A stretch of 36,859 bases of DNA from Synechococcales cyanobacterium CNB (GTDB taxonomy: Bacteria; Planctomycetota; Phycisphaerae; Phycisphaerales; UBA1924). The position numbers and the translations under genes are program-made. The first letter of the stretch is position 1. Each line of letters opens with the position of its first letter. The stretch covers positions 1-36,859 of the forward strand of contig SZOZ01000014.1 in NCBI GenBank assembly GCA_030263455.1, given 5' to 3'. Positions 16,703-23,624 of the stretch are shown here, one piece after another. The notes under the pieces were generated by a model, which saw nothing but the letters and a program-made list of their open reading frames with translations, was not told where the DNA came from and searched no databases.

Positions 16703-17338
16703 ATGCCCGAGCAACCACGCGCGGCCTTCTCCGTCGCACGATTCCTCCGCAACGCCCTCGCCGTCGCCCTCATCGTCGCCGGCGGTGTCCTCGCCTACCG
16801 CGAGTGGGTGCGGCCGAACCTCTTTCCCAAAAACTTCGGCATCGTCACCGAGGGCGTGCTCTACCGCGCGGGCAAACTCACCCCGGCCGCAACCGAGAAG
16901 GTCGTCCGTGAGCACGGCATCCGCACCATCGTCGATCTCGGCGCGTTCGAGCCGGGCACACGCGGCGAACGCCTCGCCCAGCGCACCGCCGACGCGCTCG
17001 GCGTCGTCCGTGTCCGCCTGGACCTCGAGGGCGACGCCACCGGCAACCCCAACTACTACGCCCAGGCCCTGCGCATCATGACCGACCCCGAGCGACAGCC
17101 AGTACTTGTGCAATGCGGCGCAGGCTCGGAGCGGACCGGCTGCGCCATCGCCATGTACCGCCACCTGGTCGAGGGTGTGCCGATGGACGACGCCTACGCC
17201 GAGACCCTCCGCTACAAGCACAACCCACGCCGCAACCCGCGCCTGCGCGAGGTCTTCGACGCCTGGACCGAGCCGGTCGGGCGAGCGCTACGCGAGGGCG
17301 GCCAGGTGCCCGGCGCGAAACCGCTCACACTGCGGTAA
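16703..17338 (+). CDS. Membrane-anchored tyrosine/dual-specificity phosphatase-like protein
   Basis: The 211-residue protein has an N-terminal membrane segment (about 14-32, ALAVALIVAGGVLAY) followed by a phosphatase domain. GVLYRAGKLTPAATEKVVREHGIRTIVDLG is the usual entry of bacterial tyrosine/dual-specificity phosphatases, and VLVQCGAGSERTGCAIAMYR holds the P-loop CX5R (C-GAGSE-R) followed by TG. The residue before the catalytic Cys is Gln instead of the usual His. The catalytic domain is expected outside the membrane or at its cytoplasmic face depending on topology, which I cannot settle. It is followed closely (5 nt) by the convergent HTH-membrane protein gene. Confidence 0.8.
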   Translation: MPEQPRAAFSVARFLRNALAVALIVAGGVLAYREWVRPNLFPKNFGIVTEGVLYRAGKLTPAATEKVVREHGIRTIVDLGAFEPGTRGERLAQRTADALGVVRVRLDLEGDATGNPNYYAQALRIMTDPERQPVLVQCGAGSERTGCAIAMYRHLVEGVPMDDAYAETLRYKHNPRRNPRLREVFDAWTEPVGRALREGGQVPGAKPLTLR

Positions 17339-17343
17339 TCAGT

Positions 17344-18126
17344 TCACATCTTCTTCCCCACCACCAGCCCCACCACGCCCGCCACCAGGGTCACGCCCGC
17401 GCACACGCCCACCCACATCCAGTGGTTGTTGCCCACCGCCGACAGCAGCCCCGCCGACGCCCCCGTCATGGCGAACAGCACCACCGCCAGCGCGAACGCG
17501 CACGTCGCCACCACTCCCAGCGCAAGACCGCCGACCAGCCCGGAACCCGGCCCGTCGATCACTTCCGCCACGAAGATCGGCGCGGCCGCCGGCGCGGACT
17601 CCGCCTCCGCGCCCGTGGACTCGAACAGCGCGGACGGTTCCCCGCCCACCGCCGACGCCGCCGCAGTCTCCTGCCCCCCCCCGAGCACGTCCTCCAGCAG
17701 GTCCGCGCCCAGCGAGGTGTCGTCGCTCTCCCGCGTCAGGTCCAGCAGGCCCGACCCCGACGCCCCGGCGTCGATCTCGAATCCCGCACCCAGCGCGGTG
17801 TCCGTGATCTGCGTCTGCGCCGACGGGTCCGCCTCCTCCGCCTCGTCGGCGTCGAAGATGCTGATCCCCGTCTGCTCCTTCGGGTTCTCCACCCCGAGCG
17901 AACTGCCCGAACCCGACGACGTCAGGCTGATCGGCTCCAACTCGTCCGCCAGCGGGATCGCGTCGTCGCCGCCCGCCAGCAGGTCCACCTGCTCGCGCTT
18001 GAAAACCAGCCTGTCGCGATCGCGGAACTCCTGCAACTGCCCGCTCGCCGCCATCTGCTTCACTTCCGCCTCGGACTTGCCGAGTTTCGCAGCCGCCTCT
18101 TCGAGCGAGTAGAACATCTTGGCCAT
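17344..18126 (-). CDS. Excisionase-type HTH protein with two C-terminal membrane segments
   Basis: The product is 260 residues from ATG 18126 (GGAGAG upstream). Residues 1-50, MFYSLEEAAAKLGKSEAEVKQMAASGQLQEFRDRDRLVFKREQV, are a MerR/excisionase-like winged helix. A long acidic, Ser/Gly/Ala-rich region (about 55-185) follows, and two hydrophobic segments close the protein (about 190-215 and 232-256), ending KKM. This layout would tether the DNA-binding domain to the membrane through a flexible linker. Proteins of this kind occur repeatedly in Phycisphaerae, but I know of no characterised member. It is divergent from the metallophosphoesterase gene. Confidence 0.75.
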   Translation of the reverse strand: MAKMFYSLEEAAAKLGKSEAEVKQMAASGQLQEFRDRDRLVFKREQVDLLAGGDDAIPLADELEPISLTSSGSGSSLGVENPKEQTGISIFDADEAEEADPSAQTQITDTALGAGFEIDAGASGSGLLDLTRESDDTSLGADLLEDVLGGGQETAAASAVGGEPSALFESTGAEAESAPAAAPIFVAEVIDGPGSGLVGGLALGVVATCAFALAVVLFAMTGASAGLLSAVGNNHWMWVGVCAGVTLVAGVVGLVVGKKM

Positions 18127-18188
18127 GACGACTCTCCGCGTACCGATCGGTTCGGGTGGGGCAGGCCTCACGCCCGCCGACGGTCCAT

Positions 18189-18194
18189 CATACT
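18189..18194 (+). promoter_or_regulatory. CATACT -10-like element before the metallophosphoesterase gene
   Basis: CATACT lies 32 nt before ATG 18227 in the divergent gap and is its most AT-rich hexamer. No -35 or ribosome binding site was found. Confidence 0.25.
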
Positions 18195-18226
18195 CGCCCC
18201 ACCGGCCCCGCCGAGCGACCCTCCCC

Positions 18227-19048
18227 ATGCCTCACACGCGACCCGACACCGCCTACCGCCGACCCGTTCCACCCTACCCCATTGAAACCCACGAACTCCC
18301 CCTCTCTTCTCTCCCCTCCGCGCTCAACGGCTTCCGCGTCCTCCACATCTCCGACCTGCACGTCCGACGCCTCTGCCTCCGATCCGGCCTCCTCGGGCGA
18401 ACCCTCGCCGCCCTGCCGCGCACGCCACTCGAACTCGTCCTCCTCACCGGCGACTACGCCGATCGACCAGGCCACGAGCACGCCGCCCTCCGCACCCTCC
18501 ACGCCCTCGCCTCGGCGTGGCGAGCCAGGCACGGCGCCGTCGCCATCTTCGGCAACCACGACACCGCCCTCATGCGACGCCTCGCGCGCGATGTGCCCGG
18601 ACTCCGCTGCATCGACACCGGGGCCATCGATCTCCCCGACCTCCCCCTGCGCATCCTCGCCGCGTCCTACCCCGAGGACCTCTTCGCGGCCGCGCTCTCG
18701 CGCTCCCACGACGACCGCTTCGAGATCGCCCTCGTCCACGACCCCGTCGCCGCGATCGCCGCCGCGGAACTCCGCGTGCCCCTCGTGCTCGCCGGACACA
18801 CGCACGGCGGGCAGGTCCGCCTCTCGCCGCGCGCCATCCCGCACACGTCCTCCGACCTGCCGGCCTCGCTCGCGTCGGGCATCCTCCGCATCGACGGCAC
18901 GCTCTGCTGCATCAGCCGCGGCCTCGGCGACGCCATGCTCCCCATCCGCCTCAACTGCCCCCCCCACGCACCCCTCTATGTCCTGCGCCGAGCCCCCGAA
19001 CTGCACGGCCCTTCGCAGCGCGCGCCCCGAAGCCTCCGCCCTTGGTAG
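18227..19048 (+). CDS. Calcineurin-like metallophosphoesterase
   Basis: The product is 273 residues from ATG 18227; the in-frame upstream extension to 18119 overlaps the HTH gene's start region and is not protein-like. The metal-binding motifs run in order: VLHISDLHV (D, H), LLTGDYAD (GD), IFGNHDT (GNHD), ALVHDP (H) and LAGHTHGGQVRL (GHTHGGQ). This is the YkuE/YaeI branch of binuclear metallophosphoesterases, several of which act on lipid or nucleotide phosphodiesters. No membrane segment is obvious. The start has no Shine-Dalgarno site. It converges with the HxlR regulator at a 3-nt gap. Confidence 0.85.
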   Translation: MPHTRPDTAYRRPVPPYPIETHELPLSSLPSALNGFRVLHISDLHVRRLCLRSGLLGRTLAALPRTPLELVLLTGDYADRPGHEHAALRTLHALASAWRARHGAVAIFGNHDTALMRRLARDVPGLRCIDTGAIDLPDLPLRILAASYPEDLFAAALSRSHDDRFEIALVHDPVAAIAAAELRVPLVLAGHTHGGQVRLSPRAIPHTSSDLPASLASGILRIDGTLCCISRGLGDAMLPIRLNCPPHAPLYVLRRAPELHGPSQRAPRSLRPW

Positions 19049-19051
19049 CCC

Positions 19052-19642
19052 CTACAGCGACGCGAGAATCCGATCCACCGCCCCACGCGCTCCGCGCCCC
19101 GACCGGGTCAGGCCGTACACCACGCCCGGCGGCGAGCCGTCCGACACGCGCCGCCAGAGCAGGCCCGCACCCAACGCCGACCTCAACGCGGCCGCCAGCG
19201 CGCGATCCGTGATCCCGGGTAGCGCAGCGCGAATCTCGACGAACCGCCCCCCCCCCTCGCCCACCGCCCACACCACCGGCAGCGTCCACTTCCGCAGACC
19301 CACCTCCTCCAGACCGCGCCGGCGCAGCATCCCCCACAGCGACGCGCAGGCCGGCCCGATCCGCGCCCCGCGCGACGTGAGCACGAGTTCCGGTCGCAGC
19401 GGGTGCCCGTAGCCGGGGTTCCGGCGCAGCCAGCCGTGCGCGGTGGCGAACTCCACCGTCTCGCGCAGTGCGCCCCGCCCCACGCCGAGCCGGTGCATCA
19501 GCCCGATGAACCGCGCGCCGGTCGAGTCCCTGCTCGCCGCCGACCAGTGGACCTCCGCGATCACCGGCAGGCACCATCGGCGATGGAACAGGTTCACCAG
19601 CGCCTCGGGGCAAACCCTCACTGTCGCTCCAGCCGCCGCCAT
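19052..19642 (-). CDS. HxlR-family transcriptional regulator with two winged-helix domains
   Basis: The product is 196 residues from ATG 19642, with AGGGAG 6 nt upstream; an upstream GTG at 19747 would place the promoter and operator palindrome inside the gene. The second half, LRKWTLPVVWAVGEGGGRFVEIRAALPGITDRALAAALR... ending PPGVVYGLTRSGRGARGAV, is a clear HxlR domain. The first half has the same plan (CPEALVNLFHRRWCLPVIAEV...GARFIGLMHRLGVGRGALRETV...LVLTSRGARIG), so the protein is a fused pair where typical HxlR proteins are homodimers. Cys11-Pro12 in front of the first RRW mirrors the redox Cys-Pro of Bacillus YodB. It probably controls the divergent VOC and FMN reductase genes and itself. 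Confidence 0.8.
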   Translation of the reverse strand: MAAAGATVRVCPEALVNLFHRRWCLPVIAEVHWSAASRDSTGARFIGLMHRLGVGRGALRETVEFATAHGWLRRNPGYGHPLRPELVLTSRGARIGPACASLWGMLRRRGLEEVGLRKWTLPVVWAVGEGGGRFVEIRAALPGITDRALAAALRSALGAGLLWRRVSDGSPPGVVYGLTRSGRGARGAVDRILASL

Positions 19643-19689
19643 CCATGGCTCCCTCTGCCACCACCCTCCGGCCACCGGCCTTGACTCAG

Positions 19690-19708
19690 AAGTATAGCCA
19701 CTATACTT
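19690..19708. promoter_or_regulatory. Perfect 8-3-8 palindromic operator with overlapping -10 boxes
   Basis: AAGTATAG (19690-19697) and CTATACTT (19701-19708) form a perfect inverted repeat around CCA, in an AT-rich island within a GC-rich region. Each half holds a TATACT hexamer for one strand: plus-strand TATACT at 19702-19707 points to the VOC gene, with TTGACT at 19681-19686 as a -35 at a short 15-nt spacing. It lies 48 nt before the HxlR start and 51 nt before the VOC start, the expected place for an autoregulated divergent operator. Confidence 0.75.
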
Positions 19709-19758
19709 TATGACTACCGCCCCCGCAACCCGCGGCGGCACAACCACGGAGCGAAACC

Positions 19759-20139
19759 ATGACCGGCACCCCCAAGTACGACGGCGGGCTCACCATCGCC
19801 ACCCAGGTCAGCAGCCTCGACAAGGCCATCGACTGGTACACCAGCGTCCTCGGCATGAAACTCCTCTACCGCGCCGACCACATCGGGTGGGCCGAAGTCG
19901 CAAGCCCCGTTGCACGCGTCAACGTCGGCCTCTCCCAGGTCGATCGCCCCAGGGTCGGCGCGGGCCCCGTCCCTACCTGGGGCGTCCACGACATCGACAA
20001 AGCCCGCGCCACCCTCGAATCACACAAGGTCCGCTTCGACGGAGACACCATGACCATCGAGGGCATGGTCCGGCTCGCCACCTTCTTCGACCCCGACGGC
20101 AATGCGCACATGCTCTACCAGAGCCTCTCCCAGCAGTAA
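19759..20139 (+). CDS. VOC-family (glyoxalase/dioxygenase-like) protein
   Basis: The 126-residue protein has the two beta-alpha-beta-beta-beta units of the vicinal oxygen chelate fold: TIATQVSSLDKAIDWYTSVLGMKLLYRADHIGWAEVASP, then VPTWGVHDIDKARATLESHKVRF and LATFFDPDGNAHMLYQSL at the end. The family includes glyoxalases, ring-cleavage dioxygenases and resistance proteins; the metal ligands cannot be assigned with certainty. It is the first gene to the right of the palindromic operator and is probably controlled by the HxlR protein. Confidence 0.85.
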   Translation: MTGTPKYDGGLTIATQVSSLDKAIDWYTSVLGMKLLYRADHIGWAEVASPVARVNVGLSQVDRPRVGAGPVPTWGVHDIDKARATLESHKVRFDGDTMTIEGMVRLATFFDPDGNAHMLYQSLSQQ

Positions 20140-20154
20140 TCACACGCCCGGTGC

Positions 20155-20171
20155 GGGGCCGTGCAGGCCCC
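20155..20171 (+). terminator. GGGGCC-GTGCA-GGCCCC hairpin after the VOC gene
   Basis: A perfect 6-bp stem with 5-nt loop lies 15 nt after the VOC stop. It is of the same kind as hairpins at 1949-1974 and 29688-29706. There is no T tract. Confidence 0.45.
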
Positions 20172-20271
20172 ATACCCCCGCGGCCTACGCACACCCCCCC
20201 CTCCCGACTCCCCACCGTCACTCCCGCGATCCCTCCCGCATACCATCCCCGAACCCCCGGGGGTGTACGCC

Positions 20272-20853
20272 ATGACCAGCCCGAAAGTGCTCGCCTTCGC
20301 CGGCAGCTCGCGCCGCGACTCGATGAACAAGAAACTGCTCCGTGTCGCCGCCGCCGGCGCGCAGGAGGCCGGCGCTGCCGTCACGCTCCTCGACCTCACC
20401 GACTACCCGCTCCCCATCTACGACGGCGACCTCGAAGCCGCCGAGGGCATCCCCGACAACGCCCACCGCCTCAAGGACCTCTTCCTCCAGCATCACGCCC
20501 TCCTCATCGCCTGCCCCGAGTACAACTCCTCCATCACCCCGCTGCTCAAGAACACCATCGACTGGGTTTCCCGCCCGCGCGACGCCGATGGCGGCCCGCT
20601 CGGCTGCTTCAAGGGCAAGACCGCCGGCCTCGTCGCGGCCAGCGGCGGCAACCTCGGCGGACTGCGCGGACTCGTCCACGTCCGCGCCATCCTCTCCAAC
20701 ATCGCCGTCCTCGTCGTCCCCGAGCAGTTCGCGCTCCCACGCGCCGACACGGCCTTCGACGAAGCAGGCCGACTCAAGGACCAGGGCGCGGAGAAGTCCG
20801 CCAAGGCCGTCGGCGCGGCCACCACCCGCGTCGCCGCCAGCCTCCTCCGCTGA
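20272..20853 (+). CDS. NADPH-dependent FMN reductase / quinone reductase-like flavoprotein
   Basis: The product is 193 residues from ATG 20272; the upstream in-frame stretch is proline-rich and not protein-like. VLAFAGSSRRDSMNKKLLRVA is the FMN phosphate-binding loop, LLIACPEYNSSITPLLKNTIDW is the family hallmark, and KTAGLVAASGGNLGGLRGLVHVRAIL continues the flavodoxin-like fold. These enzymes reduce FMN, quinones, azo dyes or chromate with NADPH. Following the VOC gene on the same strand and near a thiol-type HxlR regulator, a role in quinone or electrophile removal is plausible. A TACCAT at 20241-20246 and the hairpin upstream leave open a promoter of its own. Confidence 0.9.
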   Translation: MTSPKVLAFAGSSRRDSMNKKLLRVAAAGAQEAGAAVTLLDLTDYPLPIYDGDLEAAEGIPDNAHRLKDLFLQHHALLIACPEYNSSITPLLKNTIDWVSRPRDADGGPLGCFKGKTAGLVAASGGNLGGLRGLVHVRAILSNIAVLVVPEQFALPRADTAFDEAGRLKDQGAEKSAKAVGAATTRVAASLLR

Positions 20854-20892
20854 TCCCCTCGCAACGTCCGTCCGCAAGAACCGCGTGCCCCG

Positions 20893-20918
20893 ACCTTCGG
20901 CTGCTCTGAGCCGAAGGT
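20893..20918. terminator. Strong 10-bp hairpin between convergent genes
   Basis: ACCTTCGGCT (20893-20902) and AGCCGAAGGT (20909-20918) pair perfectly around a 6-nt loop in the 85-nt gap between the FMN reductase and the futalosine hydrolase genes. It can act in both directions. Confidence 0.7.
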
Positions 20919-20938
20919 GGTGCTCGCCGCCCTCCCCT

Positions 20939-21637
20939 TCAAAGCCTTCCCACCGTGCACCGCACCCGATCCAGCGCACCACGCAGATCCCATCTCTGAG
21001 ATGCGCGGTCCCCCGTCGTGTTGCTGATCGCTCGCACTTCCACGAACGGCACGCCGATGCGCCGCGCCGCCAGCCCCGCCGCCGCACCTTCCATCGCCTC
21101 GGCGACCGCTCCCGTCCGTCTCGCCACGTCCGCCGCTCGCGCATCCGTCCCCGAGCACGTCGAGACCGTTGCGATGCATGCCGCCACGCCCCCGAGCGTG
21201 CGCATCGTCGCCACCAGCGCATCGTCTCCCGGCACGTTCATCCCCGGCAGGTCGCTCGGCGGGAAACCCAGTTCTGCCTGCGTTACGAACCCTTCCGGCG
21301 TCGCGACCCCGTCGTCCGCGAACACCGACGCCGTCGCCACCACCAACCCCACGATCGGGGGTGAAGACGCTCCAGGCAGCGATCCTGCCACTCCCAGGTT
21401 GACAACCGCGGCGTGCCGAGATGCGTCGAGCGTTCGCGCCACGGCGCCCGCCGCATTGGCCTTCCCAACACCCGAGATGACCAGGTCGAACCGCTCGTTC
21501 AGGGGTGTCAGGGTCCATGCCGGGGGGACTTCGCCCGCCCAACCCAGCCCGGCCAGCACGGCCTGCGCCTCCGACGGCGCGGCCACCACCAGCAGCGTTC
21601 TGCGCCCTGCCGCGATCTGGAGCAGCCCCGTGCCCAC
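20939..21637 (-). CDS. mqnB: Futalosine hydrolase (menaquinone biosynthesis, futalosine route)
   Basis: The 232-residue protein belongs to the purine nucleoside phosphorylase fold. TLLVVAAPSEAQAVLAGL opens the fold, FDLVISGVGKANAAGAVAR is the phosphorylase loop, and EAMEGAAAGLAARRIGVPFVEVRAISNTTGDR is the MqnB signature, with the MEGAA glutamate and the SN..GDR acidic residue of the active site. MqnB splits futalosine into hypoxanthine and dehypoxanthine futalosine. No other mqn gene is in the window. The start is GTG 21637 with no clear ribosome binding site. It is divergent from the HlyD-type gene. Confidence 0.88.
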   Translation of the reverse strand: MGTGLLQIAAGRRTLLVVAAPSEAQAVLAGLGWAGEVPPAWTLTPLNERFDLVISGVGKANAAGAVARTLDASRHAAVVNLGVAGSLPGASSPPIVGLVVATASVFADDGVATPEGFVTQAELGFPPSDLPGMNVPGDDALVATMRTLGGVAACIATVSTCSGTDARAADVARRTGAVAEAMEGAAAGLAARRIGVPFVEVRAISNTTGDRASQRWDLRGALDRVRCTVGRL

Positions 21638-21788
21638 AACCCGATGGTACGAAACCCGTGCGACCGGACCGAAAGCCCGCCCAAGCCATAGGATTGAGCC
21701 GGAACTTCCGTCCGACTCGGCGGTAGGTCTTCAGGAGGGTCCATTGCCCGTGCGGTTGCGGTTCGCGCCCCACAAAGGAGCGGTCGGC

Positions 21789-23597
21789 ATGGCAGTCCAG
21801 CAGCAGAGTTCCGCGGCACACCGCCGGGGCATGAGCATCGTCAAGATTCTGGTCGGGGGGTCAGCCATCCTTCTCCTCGCGTTCGTCGCCGTCTGGGCCA
21901 TGGCACGCCCGAACGGTGGCGAAGCGCGCACGGTCTCCGCCGCCGACGTCGCCCGCGCCCAGACCATGAGCTTCGAGATCATCACGACCGCGACCGGCGA
22001 ACTCGAGGCCCGCAACCAGATCGAGGTCCGCTCAGGCCTGGAGACGCAGACCACGATCATGGAGATCGTGCCCGAGGGCAGGCAGGTGCGCAAGGGCGAC
22101 CTGCTCGTGCGGCTGAACGCCGAGGCCCTCCTCAACCAGATCACCGAGGAAGAAGACCGCGTCGAGCGCGCCAAGGCCGACCTCATCGCCGCCGAGAACG
22201 CACTGAAGATCCAGATCAACGAGAACGAGTCGAGAACCCGCGCCGGCAAACTCAAGATCGAACTCGCCCAACTCGCGCTCGACCAGTGGCGAGAGGGCGA
22301 GGTGATCCGCAAGAAGCAGCAGCTCACGCTCGACATCGCCCAGGCCCAGCGACAGGTCAACCGCCTCCGCGACAAGTTCGAGAAGTCCGTCGAACTGCTC
22401 TCCCGCGGGTTCATCAGCCAGGACGAACGCGACCGCGACGAGATCGACAAGATCGACGCCGAGGCGCGGCTGGCGAACGCGAAGCTCGACGAGGACGTCT
22501 ACCTGACCTACCAGTACCCGCGCGACCAGAAGACGCGCGAATCCGACCTCGAGGAGGCCAGGGCCGAACTCGAACGCATCGAGGCCGTCAACGCCATCAA
22601 CCTCGCCGCCAAGCAGGCCAACCTCGACAGCGCGATGCGGCAGTTCCGAAACCGCGAGGCGCGCCTCACGCGCCTGCGCGAGCAGTTCGACGCCGCCACC
22701 GTCTATGCACCCACCGACGGACTCGTCGTCTACGCCACCAGCCTCGAACGCAACCAGCGCATGTGGGGTGGCGGCGGCGAAGGCCCCCTCCAGATCGGAC
22801 GACAGGTCCGTCCCAACGAACTCCTCATCATCCTCCCCGACACGACCCAGATGGTCGCCACTGTCCGGGTCCACGAGGCGCTCGCGGGGCGCATCCGACC
22901 GGGCCAGACCGCGCGTGTCAAGGTCAGCGCCGCCGGCGGCGAGACCTTCGAAGGCCGCGTCGAATCCATCGGCGTGCTCGCCGAGACCGGCGGCTGGCGT
23001 GACCCCAACCGCCGCGAATACTCCGTCCGCGTCGGCCTGAACGTGGACAACACCGCCGGCGAACTCAAGCCCTCCATGCGCGCCGAGGCGGAACTCACGC
23101 TCGGCCGCGTCGAGAACGCCATCGCAATCCCGGTGCAGGCCGTCTTCAGCGACGGACCCGTGCGCTTCGTCTACGTCCCCCGCGGCTCGCGCTACGAGCG
23201 CGTGCCCGTCCGCGTCGGCCGCGTCTCCGATACACTCGCCGAAATCTCCGCCGGCCTCACCGAAGGCCAGCAGGTACTCCTCCGCGAGCCGTCGCCCGGC
23301 GAAGTCCTCGACCGACCATGGGACGCCGAGCGTCTCAAGGCTGTCGGACTCGCGCTCGACGAGGCCGGCAGGCCCGTCGCGCCGCCCATCCAGCCCGGCA
23401 ACGGGCAACCGATGCGAATGGCCATGCCCTCGCAAGACCGCGGCGCCGGACAACGCCCCGACGGCGCAGCCACGACCGACGCCGCCGCAGAGAGTCGCAG
23501 ACCGCAGGGCGACTTCCCCGAGGGGCGCCCGCGCCGAACCCCGGGCGCCGAGACGCCCGCCTCGCCCCCCACCGAAACGAACCGCTCCCGCGGATAA
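21789..23597 (+). CDS. HlyD/RND-type periplasmic adaptor (membrane fusion) protein
   Basis: The product is 602 residues from ATG 21789, with AAAGGAG 8 nt upstream; an AGGAGG further up (near 21733) would serve a TTG at 21744 in the same frame. One membrane segment (about 18-38) is followed by the lipoyl/barrel half GELEARNQIEVRSGLETQTTIMEIVPEGRQVRKGDLLVRLN, a long coiled coil (about 115-310, with segments like EEARAELERIEAVNAINLAAKQANLDSA), the second lipoyl half TVYAPTDGLVVYA, then LRP-type beta-barrel domains to about 520. The last 80 residues are Pro/Arg/Gln-rich. Such adaptors bridge an inner-membrane pump and an outer-membrane channel, but no ABC or RND pump gene adjoins it. Confidence 0.85.
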   Translation: MAVQQQSSAAHRRGMSIVKILVGGSAILLLAFVAVWAMARPNGGEARTVSAADVARAQTMSFEIITTATGELEARNQIEVRSGLETQTTIMEIVPEGRQVRKGDLLVRLNAEALLNQITEEEDRVERAKADLIAAENALKIQINENESRTRAGKLKIELAQLALDQWREGEVIRKKQQLTLDIAQAQRQVNRLRDKFEKSVELLSRGFISQDERDRDEIDKIDAEARLANAKLDEDVYLTYQYPRDQKTRESDLEEARAELERIEAVNAINLAAKQANLDSAMRQFRNREARLTRLREQFDAATVYAPTDGLVVYATSLERNQRMWGGGGEGPLQIGRQVRPNELLIILPDTTQMVATVRVHEALAGRIRPGQTARVKVSAAGGETFEGRVESIGVLAETGGWRDPNRREYSVRVGLNVDNTAGELKPSMRAEAELTLGRVENAIAIPVQAVFSDGPVRFVYVPRGSRYERVPVRVGRVSDTLAEISAGLTEGQQVLLREPSPGEVLDRPWDAERLKAVGLALDEAGRPVAPPIQPGNGQPMRMAMPSQDRGAGQRPDGAATTDAAAESRRPQGDFPEGRPRRTPGAETPASPPTETNRSRG

Positions 23598-23609
23598 CCG
23601 CACACCCGG

Positions 23610-23615
23610 TATGCT
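23610..23615 (+). promoter_or_regulatory. TATGCT -10-like element, 9 nt before the symporter GTG
   Basis: TATGCT ends 9 nt before GTG 23625 within the 27-nt gap after the adaptor gene. No Shine-Dalgarno site is present. It points to a leaderless or short-leader transcript. Confidence 0.4.
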
Positions 23616-23624
23616 CCGCGCCGA

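Noticed and set aside
16673-17221. A longer recR frame starting at 17221
   Set aside because: The additional N-terminus is antisense to the phosphatase domain and is Gly/Val/Asp-rich; RecR proteins are about 200 residues.
19643-19747. GTG 19747 as the HxlR start
   Set aside because: It would place the palindrome and both -10 boxes inside the gene; ATG 19642 has AGGGAG at 6 nt and keeps the intergenic operator.
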